From assembly GCA_958295665.1 (NCBI GenBank), contig OY282559.1, positions 135,635,241-135,699,240 on the forward strand: a DNA stretch of 64,000 nt. The letters run 5' to 3'. The notes below the pieces were generated by a model that had not been told where the DNA came from, did no database searches, and was given only the letters and a program-made list of their open reading frames with translations. Made by a program: the position numbers and the translations under genes. Position 1 is the stretch's first letter. Each line of letters starts with the position of its first letter. Positions 10,371 through 21,486 of this stretch are shown in pieces. The stretch is from Tipula vernalis. Its lineage: Eukaryota > Arthropoda > Insecta > Diptera > Tipulidae.

Positions 10371-13020
10371 AATCTTATGTTGGAATGCCAATGGACTGAT
10401 GCAACATCAACAAGAACTGCAAGTGGTCCTGGACACAGAAAAAATCGATGTATGTCTCATCACGGAAACACACTTCACTAGACATTCAAACATTAAATTT
10501 AAAAATTATCAAATATATCACACTATTCACCCTGGAAACACTGCTAAAGGAGGTAGTGCTGTTATAATTAGAAATAGTATTCATCACTATGAGGAGTTAA
10601 AATATGAAACGGAAGAAATACAAGCAACTGCTGTTTATGTCAAATCCAAAAGTAGTTATATTTGTATTGCTAGTATTTACTGCCCACCGAAGCACTCAAT
10701 GAAAGAAAAAGATTATCTCGAGTTCCTCAGTAAATTAGGAAAACGATTTGTACTTGGAGGAGACTTTAATGCAAAAAATTTCCACTGGGGATCCAGATTA
10801 ACAACAACTAAGGGTAAAGAACTCCTAAAAGCTATCAGAAAATGCAGTTGTGAAGCCCTCTCAACTGGAAAACCAACCTACTGGCCAACTGATCCAAACA
10901 AAGTGCCAGATCTGATTGATTTCTTTATAATAAAGAACATATCTGTAAATTATGTGCAAGTAGATGAAAGCCACGACTTAAACTCTGATCATTCACCAAT
11001 ACTTCTAACGTTAAGTGAAAAAATCATTCAGAAAGAAAGAAACCCTTTCCTAGTAAATAATCACACTAATTGGCCATGCTTTAGACTATCGCTAGAAGAA
11101 AAAATTAACTTAATGGTTCCATTAAAGACTGAAGAACAATTAGACAAAGAAGTGCACAAATTTGTAAACGATATACAGCAATCAGCTTGGGAAAATACTC
11201 CTGAAATTAAAACGAAAATCAAGGGAAACAATTACCCTATGGAAATTAGGGAACTCCTCGCAGAAAAAAGAAGAGCGAGAAGAGTATGTCAACAAACAAG
11301 GGCCCCCCAAGATAAAACTCATTTGAACAACCTCACTCAACAATTAAGAAGAGAGATCAAAGAATTGAAAGATGAATCAATCAGCAACTATTTAATAAAA
11401 TTAACTAATGATAACAGTACTGATTATTCTCTTTGGAAAGCAACCAAAAGAATCAAAAGACCAATAATGCAGATTCCCCCAATAAAAATAGCAGGTGAGA
11501 AATGGGCTAGAAATAATGAAGACAAAGCTCGAGAATTTGCCGAACACCTCGAAAAAATATTCCAGCCACATGAAGACCAAACGTTGGAAGCCGAGATAAT
11601 AACTGAACAAGCTGTGCAAGAAAGTAAAGAAATCCTACCCACAACACCAAAAGAAGTAATGCGTGAGATAACAGCTAATATGAATACGAAAAAAGCTCCT
11701 GGGTACGATCTTATTACTGCAGAAATCTTAAAGGAACTGCCAAGGGAAGCTCTGGTGAAACTCACCAATCTTATAAATGCAGCATTTAGAATCAAATGTG
11801 TACCAAGCTTATGGAAAATTGCAGAAGTAATTATGATCCCAAAACCTGGGAAACCACCACACATAACATCGTCTTATAGGCCAATTTCGCTATTGCCAGT
11901 CATGTCCAAACTCTTTGAGAAGCTTCTGGTAAAAAGATTAAATCCGATAATCGAGAGTAAAAACTTGATCCCAAATCATCAGTTCGGTTTTCGCAACCAA
12001 CACTCAACAATTGATCAAGTACACAGAATAACCAGTATACTTGAGAAATCATTAGAGGAGAAAAAAGTCTGTTCAACAGTATTTCTAGACGTTGCACAAG
12101 CGTTTGATAGAGTGTGGCATGAAGGACTTAACCACAAGTTAAGGAATCTTCTACCAATGCAATTTGCTAAGATACTAGAATCATACTTGAAAGATAGGTT
12201 CTTCAGGATTAAGTTAGATGATACATTTTCTGAATTGAAAGAAATCAATGCAGGAGTTCCACAGGGCAGTGTATTAGGGCCGGTTTTATACCTACTATAT
12301 ACTTATGATCTTCCTACATTAGAAAACAACACAGTGGCAACTTTTGCAGATGATACGGCGATCTTAGCTGTTGGAAAAAGCAACGAAAAATCAACACAGA
12401 AGTTACAATCAGCTATAACTCAAATATATAAATGGACAAAAAGATGGAGAATAAAACTAAATGAAGCTAAATCAGTTCACATCAACTTTACAAACAGACG
12501 AATCGAACATATTCCGATTACCATAAATCGGGAAATAATACCGCATGCGAACACAGCTAAGTATCTTGGCATGACCCTGGATGCTAAACTACGATGGAAA
12601 GCACACGTCAAGAAGAAAAGTGAAGAATTAAGACTTAAATACAGAAAAATGTATTGGCTGATGGGAAGGAACTCTTCTTTATCAACATACAACAAGCTTC
12701 TTCTTTATAAGCAAATATTGAAACCGATTTGGACTTATGGTATTCAGCTTTGGGGTTGTACCAAACAGAGCAACGTAAATATCATCCAAAGATTTCAGAA
12801 TATGGTATTAAGGAACATCGTTGATGCACCTTGGTATGTTAGGAACAATGACCTTCATAGGGACCTTAAAATGAACCTCATCTTAAATGAAATCCAGGAA
12901 AAAGCACGGAGACATGAAGAAAGGCTCCGCCAACATGTGAACATTGAGGCAACTCAGCTCCTAAGCATCACGAATTTAGTTCGCAGACTTAAAAGAACCA
13001 AACCTTTTGAGCTGGTGTGA
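10354..13020 (+). CDS. Jockey ORF2, endonuclease and reverse transcriptase
   Basis: This 888-residue protein nicks genomic DNA and copies the element RNA from the nick. The endonuclease occupies residues 1-220 with N11, E38, GGDFNA (D137, N139), PDLIDF and SDH (211-213). The RT core spans about 430-720: SSYRPISLLPVMSKLFEKLL, QFGFRNQHST, FLDVAQAFDRVW (D579), GVPQGSVLGP and the catalytic FADD at 664-667, then AKYLGMTLD. There is no RNase H domain, as expected for Jockey. The frame is uninterrupted. The ATG lies inside the ORF1 end in a different frame. All visible catalytic residues are kept, so the enzyme is likely functional. Confidence 0.96.
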   Translation: MAQDLRILCWNANGLMQHQQELQVVLDTEKIDVCLITETHFTRHSNIKFKNYQIYHTIHPGNTAKGGSAVIIRNSIHHYEELKYETEEIQATAVYVKSKSSYICIASIYCPPKHSMKEKDYLEFLSKLGKRFVLGGDFNAKNFHWGSRLTTTKGKELLKAIRKCSCEALSTGKPTYWPTDPNKVPDLIDFFIIKNISVNYVQVDESHDLNSDHSPILLTLSEKIIQKERNPFLVNNHTNWPCFRLSLEEKINLMVPLKTEEQLDKEVHKFVNDIQQSAWENTPEIKTKIKGNNYPMEIRELLAEKRRARRVCQQTRAPQDKTHLNNLTQQLRREIKELKDESISNYLIKLTNDNSTDYSLWKATKRIKRPIMQIPPIKIAGEKWARNNEDKAREFAEHLEKIFQPHEDQTLEAEIITEQAVQESKEILPTTPKEVMREITANMNTKKAPGYDLITAEILKELPREALVKLTNLINAAFRIKCVPSLWKIAEVIMIPKPGKPPHITSSYRPISLLPVMSKLFEKLLVKRLNPIIESKNLIPNHQFGFRNQHSTIDQVHRITSILEKSLEEKKVCSTVFLDVAQAFDRVWHEGLNHKLRNLLPMQFAKILESYLKDRFFRIKLDDTFSELKEINAGVPQGSVLGPVLYLLYTYDLPTLENNTVATFADDTAILAVGKSNEKSTQKLQSAITQIYKWTKRWRIKLNEAKSVHINFTNRRIEHIPITINREIIPHANTAKYLGMTLDAKLRWKAHVKKKSEELRLKYRKMYWLMGRNSSLSTYNKLLLYKQILKPIWTYGIQLWGCTKQSNVNIIQRFQNMVLRNIVDAPWYVRNNDLHRDLKMNLILNEIQEKARRHEERLRQHVNIEATQLLSITNLVRRLKRTKPFELV

Positions 13021-13219
13021 TTGTCAGTTTAAGCAGCATTATGCTGATCTAAAATCCACAACAAAGATGTGGTTTACATCAATTTACCAAACACTATGGA
13101 ATGCCAATGGGAAGAAGCCATAGATTCATTTAAGTTAGTAAATTAAGTCAGAAACAAATTGCTAATTAGTCCAGGAGACTAGATTGTAATTACATAAAAT
13201 AAATAAATAAAATTTATTT

Positions 13220-13252
<33 letters not shown>
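13021..13252 (+). terminator. Jockey 3' UTR, polyadenylation signals and poly(A)
   Basis: The 3' UTR ends with overlapping AATAAA-type signals at about 13196-13212, a short AT segment and 27 adenines (13226-13252). The tail directly joins the right target duplication, showing insertion from a polyadenylated RNA. Confidence 0.9.
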
Positions 13253-13263
13253 CATCGGATCAA
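13253..13263 (+). repeat. Target-site duplication, right copy
   Basis: Exact repeat of the 11 bp at 8568-8578, abutting the Jockey poly(A). Confidence 0.95.
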
Positions 13264-13657
13264 CTCTTCGGTACTCGCGTCAATCGAACTTCACTATGGC
13301 ACTGAAAAACCAACATCCCAACCAATGGATACCCCAGCAAAATCTCTATCAATTGAAAAGGGCGATAACATTACAAACGAGATTGCAGAACTAAAAAAAT
13401 CTATCATTCTACAAAAAATCAACGAAGCGAAACTACCGGAGGTCATTGATATACCACAGTTCTGACATCATATTCGTCATTACATGCTAACGTATACATT
13501 AATGGCTAACGGCATAATCATAACTCTGGTATATCTTTTTCAACTAAGGAAAAAACGACAACATGCATCCAGAGACATCACTCCACCACAACCACCCATT
13601 CCACGGCCAAGGTCCCTAAATTTGTTGGCCCCGCAGTATGTTCAATCTTATGACTGA
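13253..13657 (+). pseudogene. Envelope-like relic, 3' part with membrane anchor
   Basis: After the right target duplication the env frame continues for 70 codons to a TGA at 13463-13465. Past that stop the same frame runs on to TGA 13655-13657. It encodes an apolar segment (about 13,500-13,545, reading NGIIITLVYLFQL), then a basic RKKRQ and a proline-rich tail. An apolar anchor with a short cytoplasmic tail is the expected end of this fusion-protein family. The internal TGA would remove the anchor. The match in frame and order across the insertion shows both halves were one gene before Jockey arrived. Confidence 0.75.
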
Positions 13658-14054
13658 ACATGAGTACAATTTAATTTAATTTTAAGTAATAAACAAATAA
13701 ATTGTTTCCAGAAAAATCGCATAGGTTGCATAAAGCGAAATATTAAAAAAAGTATGCATATACATACAATTTGTCAACTATGCAAAATAGTTTAGAATGT
13801 AAGAATATCCACAACAATATAAAAAAAACGCATTATAAAAACATACTATTAAGCAGTTTCTAAAAATGTATTTAAAAATGTATTTAAACTCGAAATTTAT
13901 TTAAAAGAATTCAGAATAAACTTAATCACCGAAAGTGTAGTTTCTAATACTCCATCTAATTAAACCCCATTAGCGGTAATTCAATTAGATAATTTCGCTA
14001 ATAAAGCAAACGCTTAGCCTTACAACCTAAGCACAAAATTTGTTAGACTAACAT

Positions 14055-14070
14055 TGGCCCTTCGAGCCGG
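14055..14070 (+). promoter_or_regulatory. tRNA-Tyr primer-binding-site-like string
   Basis: TGGCCCTTCGAGCCGG differs by one base from the primer site of the BEL element at 36028. That site is complementary to the 3' end of insect tRNA-Tyr plus CCA. The bases upstream (13,660-14,054) could therefore be the end of an LTR, but no second copy of that LTR was found in the window. Confidence 0.45.
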
Positions 14071-14171
14071 AAAATGAATGAATATTTGTGAGTTTGGTAT
14101 TGTAATTAATGACACTTTTAACATTGAGTGCCTGTGAATGTCTTTTATGATTGGGACTCGACATGATGACT

Positions 14172-14232
14172 ACTTACTGTGGTAAACATTTGATGGCATA
14201 CGGCTGATCTTCAAATGTATACCATAGTAAGT
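14172..14232. repeat. Short hairpin, 22-bp arms
   Basis: The arms 14172-14193 and 14211-14232 pair at 20 of 22 positions around a 17-nt loop. It may be a decayed TIR end or a chance or small-RNA hairpin; nothing nearby decides between these. A 14-bp string AATGTTCCTAAGTG is also repeated at about 14251 and 14280. Confidence 0.5.
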
Positions 14233-14299
14233 GAACATTTACGGGATCGTAATGTTCCTAAGTGGATATTTACAAGCACTTAATGTTCCTAAGTGCCAT

Positions 14300-17200
14300 A
14301 AATTAAAATATCAAATTAATAAATGTTCATCCCTTTCTGCTATACACTTACGGGCCTATAGCACAAATCTCAACATACGGACTCGTATGTAATATTTCGT
14401 TTGATCAAATCAATTTTTGCTATAGCTAATTAAAAAAAAACTGGGATGGAATGGATCTAGACAGTTTTTTCCATCATTCCATCATCATCTTGACTTTACT
14501 TATGCGCGATGTTGCTTGAAGTTGTTGTGATACTCGTTGTGCCACTTCTTCCTCATCTACTAGCCCGTCCCTCGACGATTTTGAATATATATCTCAGAAA
14601 ATATGTATGTACAGAAAAAGTATTAAGTACAAAATGTTCCAAATTAAATTTGTTTCGGACAAGGAAATTGTCGTTCGTTTTTTTTTTTGCTTTAGAAGTC
14701 TTTTTTTTATAGTAGTTGGCCAGCAAGACGGGTTTTACTTTTCTTAAACTTGTTCACTCTTCAGATTTTACACTTCAATTTTTTTTAATGGTATTTGCTT
14801 TGAATGATACTGGATTTTCCAAAAACGAGGCTAAACACATGTCATAATTTCCAAAAAAATGTCATAATTTAAATCAATAGGTCGAAAATCGAAGTCGTTT
14901 TAACCATTAGCTAACATTTCCTAGGCAAATGTAACCTGAATTTGGTTAGCCTTTTGATTCAAATATTGCTTAGAAACACTCAAATCCTTATTGATCATTT
15001 GATCTGTTGATATCATTGCCCTGCACATACACATATGATTAAATTTTTAGGCATTCAACATTTCATTCGCGCATACTTCATTACCAAACTCATCAATCAA
15101 ACTATCAATATATCTTATAACCAAACTGCCACACATCTGTCAAAATGTCGACTTTCTTCTTTTGTGCGAAAATTACGATTAGGTAAATCCTTTTTTTCCA
15201 TCCTCCACCACACAAACACACACACACACACACCAAAAAATATTTGTTCAACTTAGATTTGCGTGAAATTATCGAATCAAATTACTTTCTGTCAATTTAA
15301 CATATCCTTTTACATCATTAATATCCCAAAACACTATATGTTTATCCTCCGGACCAGGATATAAAATTTCGGTTACCAAACGTAACAGGTCAGTTTTTTT
15401 TTTTAAATATTACTTGAGGCATAACAGTTAAGGATAATAAATTTGTTGTATTTTTGCAGCCTAAATCCGGAAGTCCTAAATTTGTAACAAAAACAATTTT
15501 TTGTGTACGTTTTTGTTGGTTTGGATTTGATTTGGTTTGTGTACATATATTTTTTTTTGTTCAGGGTACTTTGGGGCAGTCTACGGTAGTGTAGTCGAGT
15601 CGTAACAACAACGCACAACAGGAAATTTAATTTAATTTGTTTTTACAGTTTGTGGTTGGTTTACGTTGTTGCTTTCGGTTTTTTTCTTGTTTTATGTGTA
15701 TTCCTTAAAGAAAATTAATGATGATAGATTAAGGACTTCTGTTTTTTTTGTTTTGTACACTCGTTTACAGTTATTTAGTTACAACTTTATACGTACCTAC
15801 ATGATTTATCGAACACCAAATAACCTTATTGTCAATTCATTCCAGATGCGTCGTCGATATTGAAACATAAATTGGTTTTAAGTTCATTAGTCGAGTAATT
15901 TATGATTTATGTGCAGTAATCAGCCAAGTTTTGTTTTTTTGTACACACATAACAATTTAAATAAGATAATGTGAACCCTTTTTCATGAAAATGAGTCCCG
16001 GAACCAAAAGTTGTTATTTACTCGTATTTATGTTTTGAATAAATTCTTTTGTTCATATAGGATCCCTGTTCGAATCTAATGCACTGTATTTAGATTTATG
16101 TAATGCGACTACATCTTGTTAAACAGATGCATGCATGATTTTCTATCTAATTCAATTCTATATTGATTATTGCGTGACTCTCGCTCTATCTATATTCAAA
16201 TTAGAATCTTTTATCCATATCTTGCTTCGTTGTTTTATCGGTTACACAAGTTTAAAGTTACCCCTATCACGATTTTGGTGAGATATACAAATTTTGACTC
16301 GACATTATTGAAATTAGACACAAAAAAAAAAAAATTGTTACCCACAGAAATTTAGACAACCCATAAAAAAAAAATGCATGACATGGGTCACATAATGCAT
16401 ACACTAAAAGGGGTAACATTATTATTTTGGAAAAGGGCAATATTTCATCTCATTGTTTGCATGTTATGTTTTTTATTTAAATTTTGTAGGGTCCCAACGT
16501 CCTGCGTATTTGTATTTAAAATCGGAAATAAAAAAAAAAAAAATCGAATGGGAAGAGGGATACAAAATTGCGGATGTTATATCTCGAATAAAATGCTAGG
16601 ATCCATTTAATAACGGAAATCCAAACAGAAAGAAAAACTATAAAGATTTATTTCGAACAAGTGCAGAATATGCGCCCGTACCCATATGGACAGGAAATTG
16701 ACCTTACATTTAAAACGGATGCTGCACTGTTTTAAATTAAAATAACGGTATCGTACCAAAAACATTTCCAGAGTATCTGGCTAATTAATAAATCGCAGTC
16801 GGACCGAAATAAATCAACTATAACGTCTTATAAATAAAGAAATCTACTTTTATTTTTATTTATGTAGTTATGAGCTACCCCTCGAAACTATAAAAAACTA
16901 TCCATCTACTTACCCAAAGAAAAAATAAAAAAAAAATCTGCGTGAGAAAACTTTAAAAAAATGCTCGACTGATTTTTAATTTTTTTCGGGAGATGTGTGC
17001 ACGCATGTGTGTATTATAAAGGATATTTTTTTAATTTTCTTATATTTTTAAGACGTGTAAAAAAATAGTTTTGGGTGATTTTGTGTTACGTACGACTCGT
17101 ATATTTTTAAGGGACAGTTACACCGCTTTAAGATAGTTTTTTTTTCATTTTTATATAACATACTTACGGACACGGGCAGGGGACTGTTTGCAGATGTTTT

Positions 17201-17900
17201 TACAGTTGAAGTTTTAGATTTTCTCATGGTTTGGCTAGATTTAACATTATCTTAACTATATGGAATATGATTATTAATTTTATTTAGTTCAAAAAGTGCC
17301 AATCAAGATGAATTAAGATTACTTAAGCGAAGACGAATTGCAGTACGAATTTAATATTTAGTAAATCAAGCAAGGCGAACGTTGCGATTAAGCTTAAGTT
17401 TAATACAAAGTTTTTGCATGGATTGTTACGCCTTTTAAGGCTGAATTGTGCACTAAACGATTTACCTGTAAAATATGAAGTACTTTCGTTGACCTAGTCT
17501 ATCCGTCAATTAATTGAAACCGCTATTTAGCTCCAACGGATGCACGTTTTGAACAAGAACTACCATCGCTAGTTAACTATTTCAGAGAAATAAGCACAAA
17601 ACTCGAAGAGGCATTGGACATAATTCGCAGTCTAAGCATAAATTTAGACAAAAATCCCTGTTCTTAGAGAATTATTTAAAATTCTGTTAATCCTTCATTA
17701 CCTCGTTTAGCACCTTCAACCAATACTGATTCCGCAGAATGAAACAATAACGGGAATTGTTTCACCTCAAAGACGTTCAACTGCCTTGGGGGAAAAATTA
17801 GTTCAATTATAATAAATTGGCAAATCCAATTCATAAATGGAACGTTATTTTCAGAAGAGATGAAGGGTCGTCACTTCACGATTTTTTATCTCCATTTTTT
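14300..17900. other. AT-rich gene-free stretch
   Basis: About 3.6 kb of AT-rich DNA with many homopolymer runs. Frames are all under 80 residues, rich in Phe, Leu, Ile and Lys, with no domain I recognise. It may be single-copy intergenic or intronic DNA. A weak gag-like context may begin near 17,520 but I cannot support it. Confidence 0.45.
15211..15233 (+). repeat. CA microsatellite
   Basis: A run of CA dinucleotides broken by one extra A near its start. Confidence 0.9.
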
Positions 17901-17949
17901 ATCTGCCATGCTTGGTTCCGTATACGAGTAGTTACTACGTGACATAGAT

Positions 17950-18340
17950 CTGCATATCAGGAAAAAGGAGAAAGTTTTTTATTTTATCAAAATTTTGTAG
18001 AGCCAATTTCTAAAGGAACCAGATTGAAAACAGTTATTCGAAATTTGCATCCAATATTTGGAAATTTTTTCGGGTAAGAAAATTACCTCCCTTGAGCAAT
18101 TGAAAGTTCTTTGTAGAAACATTGAAGATTTAAAATTTAATCTTGAAAAACGGGCAACCTTAGTTTCCCGAAATACTATGGTAAATCGCCCTGTCTTAAA
18201 ATTTGACAAACAATTTGACTATAGAGACTAAAACAAACTCTGAGGACTCAGACGTTTCCAAAAACTAAAATATTTTGTTATGTTTGCGGGAAAGGCGGGA
18301 TTATATCCATACTGTGTTCCAATTGTGTCCTACAGGTAAA
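17950..18340 (+). pseudogene. Gypsy Gag C-terminal relic
   Basis: A frame around 18,060-18,230 reads KKITSLEQLKVLCRNIEDL, which resembles the end of gypsy capsid. It is followed after a frame change by CYVCGKGG...CSNC near 18,277, a knuckle-like motif whose usual His is Ile. Gag would assemble the particle; this piece cannot. Confidence 0.55.
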
Positions 18341-18529
18341 AACAAGTAACCGAGCTCTTAGATTGCCTAAGACTCCACCTGTCCTACACTGCTGTTTGAC
18401 AGCCAACCTAATATTATTCCTTCCAATTATTTCTACTTTAATAATACTTTGGATTCTGTAGTAAATTTTGGAACAGACGATCAACCTTATATTGATGTCA
18501 ATTTTTGGATGTTTCGTTTTTTGGTCTTT

Positions 18530-18790
18530 AAGACTTTGGCGCCAGCAGTTCTATTTCTAGAATAAACGGTAAACATATTATTGATTCCCTTTCTTTGAAA
18601 ATATTCGAATTGAATCTAAAATATCAACAGCTGAACTAATAAACCAAAAAACAAAGGGATATGTTTAAAACTTGTGTATTGCCAGCTTTAGTGCGATTCC
18701 ATCAATTACAACTCTATTAATTCTGGGAATTGATTTCTCGTACTCCTTCAATAGAACTCCGGTTGTGAGTCCCATAAACACGGTCTGATA
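18530..18790 (+). pseudogene. Gypsy aspartic protease relic
   Basis: One frame shows DFGASSSISRINGKH where the family has D-T/S-G-A-S, so the catalytic Thr is Phe. A second frame shows IPSITTLLILGIDFSYSFN, containing the ILGxDF landmark at the end of retroviral-type proteases. Stops and a frame change separate the two. Confidence 0.6.
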
Positions 18791-18814
18791 GTCAGATTAA
18801 AGATTTAAAAGCTG

Positions 18815-19660
18815 TATTCAACCCTTTGCTCCTTACTTGCAACAAAAGCTCGATCGAATTTTGCGCCTCGACGCATTAGAGATATCAATTAGTCTTTGGT
18901 CGAAACCTTTAGTTTATAATTTCAACCCAAATGGAAAAGTGCAAATTTGTTTAGATTCAAGAAAATTAAATGCGGTAATTAAAGCGCTGATACTTATCCG
19001 TTACCGCATATCTGTCGAATTCTCCTCTTAAGTGTAGTATCCCAATGGCTTTGGGAGATTCCTTTAGAGGAATCGTCTAAAAAAAAAGCTTTCTCTGGTG
19101 CTGCTGTTTGGCCTCCACAATGCTCATCAGACTCAATCGTATTTGATAGAATTGGCGTTAAGTGTCGATTTAGAAACAATTGTTTTTGTATATTTAGATG
19201 AAATTATTGTTTCCACGGAAACTTACGATGAAAACGTTCGATTACTTAAGATAGTAGCTCAAATATTGAAGGATGCCAAATTAACCATAAATTTCGAAAA
19301 GTTAAAATGTTTGCAAACCAGCATGAAATAGCTGCAGACCAGCATGAGGCTGTTCTAAACTATCCTGTTTCAAACTGGGTTAGGGTCGTTAGACGATTTT
19401 TGCGAATGGCAGGATGGTACAGACGGTTTATTCGTATTTTCTCTTCTGTAATAACAACCATCACAGACACTCTTAAAAGAGTAAATAGTTGTTGTGAACG
19501 GAATCGGCCAATGTAGAATTTCTGAAAATCAAATCCTTATTGATTTCTTCTGCTATTTTAGCTAACCCTAATTTTTCACAACAGTTTGTGATTCAAGCAG
19601 ATGCATCAGATGTGGGAATCAGTACAGTTTTAATGCAAGGCGATTACTATTTTTGAGAAG
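18815..19660 (+). pseudogene. Gypsy reverse transcriptase and RNase H relic
   Basis: The frame 18837-19031 carries PNGKVQICLDSRKLNAVI from the RT fingers. The next (19098-19331) holds LFGLHNAHQTQ and FVYLDEIIVSTETYDENV, where catalytic YLDD has become YLDE. The third (19307-19516) has ILNYPV-like and VRRFLRMAGWYRRFIRIF from the connection region. ANPNFSQQFVIQADASDVGI (about 19,540-19,620) starts RNase H. Frameshifts separate all pieces. The AGWYRRFI string is common in insect gypsy elements. The enzyme is inactive. Confidence 0.8.
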
Positions 19661-21480
19661 CGTTTTCAGTGGCATAACTTTTCACTAATTTCCATAGGAA
19701 TCCATAGTTCTTATAAAAGTTGTCTACATATCTTTAACAACAATTTATAAGAAGGCTACACAGGCCACATTTTAGTAAGCTTTTATTACAATTTGACTAG
19801 AATTCTTTTATGAAAAACGGTTGCTTTGATTAAACTCAACATCTTGCATAAAACTTTGACTGTCACGTTTAGCTCGATCTTTCTTTCTAGCAAATTTATA
19901 ACAATTTAGGTGAAAGTCAGTAATTTACAGAGCTTTTGATTTGCGGGGCTTCTGGAACTTCGAAAGCTTTGGTGTAAAATGTTTGCTTTTAGGTGTGTAA
20001 CAATTATTGTTATTTTAAGCTTTCGTTGCTTTGGAACAGGCTTTTAAAATTGCATTCTAGTTAAAGTGATTCATCCTGTAAGTTGAGTTTATAAATAAGC
20101 TCTTAGAACTTAATAAAGGAACCAAATGTAGGATTGACTCAAAAAAGAAACTAATTGGTAAAAATGATTTAATTAGAAAATTTTAGTTGTCTACAGATTC
20201 AAATGTTTTCCTTGGTACCTGGTTTTTAAAGTTTGCTGGCTAACCCAAAGTTTAGATTTCTTGTGACGAGCTTTCATCGGATACTAATCGGAATTTTTTT
20301 AATTTTTATGAAACCTTGCTAGTGAAATTTAACGATTGTTTTAAACAGTTAGAAGCTTTTAAAAATTTAGCTCATTTTGAAAAGTTTTACAACTAAAAAG
20401 TATTTCTGGATTTACGTCTAATTTTGAAATAATGGTTAGACAGAGTTTTAATTTATTAAAGCAAAGCTACGATAGAAAGTAAGAAAGCATTCCAAAATTT
20501 TTGGTCAGAAATCATTTACAAAAAACATTTATATTTATTGGAATTATGTTTCAAAATAAAAATCTTAGTAAAAAGCATGCTTGAAGCACAATTATTAAGA
20601 TTTGTACTTATGTGCTCTCAATGTCTAACATTTAAATAGTTTTGCCCTCAATACCAACTGAGGGTGCTTTCCAGATTAGTAATTCACATTTTTCAGGTTA
20701 GTACTGTAATTCACATTTTCGGCATAAATATTACGATTTGTAAGGTTTTGTATCATAGGTTTTGTAGTAGATCTAATTGTCAACATCGTTTCTTTTAGTT
20801 ACACATTTTACAACAAAATAGAATTAAATCCGCATGTTGTTGTTGTCAAAATACTTGATAAAAAATGGTTGTTGTCAATTCTTTTAAAACTTTCTTGAAA
20901 TGAAATATGGCGGTCTAAAAATTACGAGTATAAGAAGTTGCACACGTCTTCCAATTTCGTACTATAGTCTACATAAATCACTAAAAATTGAAAATAATTA
21001 TATTGCGAAACGCAAAATGGCATTTGTTGTGATAATATAACTGCTTTAAACTCAAAATACAACTGTTAGAAACTGCTACAAATGTCACAGCTCATTTTAT
21101 AAGAAACGCAACATCATTTTTTACTAATAAAAAATGTCACGAAAAATTGTCTAAAAAACAAGAAATGGCTACTTACAAAGTTGTAAACCTCTTTGAGAAT
21201 CGTGAGAGGCGAGGAGACTTACGTAAATCAAGCACCCCAAAGGGAACAGAAACCTGCTACGTACACGTCGTTATTCCTGGGTATCGCTAAATGTAGGTTA
21301 TTACAATGCAAGAAACCTTGACATTATTGAGTATTCGAATTATAGATTTGCAGACCCAAAGATTATGAGAAATATGATTAAATAACTGGTTCAAACTTTC
21401 TGCAAAACAAGAAATAAGTCTCGAGCATAAGTTTTGATTAAGCTTTCTGAGATTACAGGTTCTTGAAGGCTCACTTGTAA
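19661..21480. other. Unresolved decayed DNA
   Basis: This follows the gypsy RNase H relic and may contain its integrase. A frame near 20,440-20,515 reads SFNLLKQSYDRK and then FLVRNHL, which vaguely recalls an integrase C-terminus. I cannot support more than that. No other repeats or RNA genes are seen. Confidence 0.3.
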
Positions 21481-21486
21481 GTCTTT

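Larger units (their letters stand above)
8579..13252 (+). mobile_element. Complete Jockey-clade LINE, both ORFs open
   Basis: A 4,674-bp element is bounded by perfect 11-bp target duplications. It has a 193-bp 5' leader, ORF1 (532 residues), ORF2 (888 residues, overlapping ORF1 by 17 bp), a 3' UTR with AATAAA-type signals and a 27-bp poly(A) tail. Lengths are close to those usual for Jockey. No stop or frameshift is seen in either ORF, and the EN and RT catalytic motifs are present. It sits inside an env-like pseudogene. Perfect duplication and open ORFs point to a recent insertion and possible activity; the latter is inference. Confidence 0.95.
17940..19660 (+). mobile_element. Ty3/gypsy retrotransposon remnant (gag-pro-RT-RNase H)
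   Basis: In order on the plus strand come a Gag end with a zinc-knuckle-like motif, a protease, RT and the beginning of RNase H, which is the Ty3/gypsy order. Many stops and frameshifts break every domain. No LTR was identified on either side. Integrase-like sequence may extend to about 20.7 kb but is too decayed to call. It is old compared with the BEL and Jockey copies. Confidence 0.75.

Noticed and set aside
11401..12695. Several minus-strand frames inside Jockey ORF2
   Set aside because: They are antisense shadows of the reverse transcriptase.
14509..16610. Small frames of 61-78 residues
   Set aside because: They are Phe/Leu/Lys-rich products of AT-rich DNA with no motif and no conserved structure.
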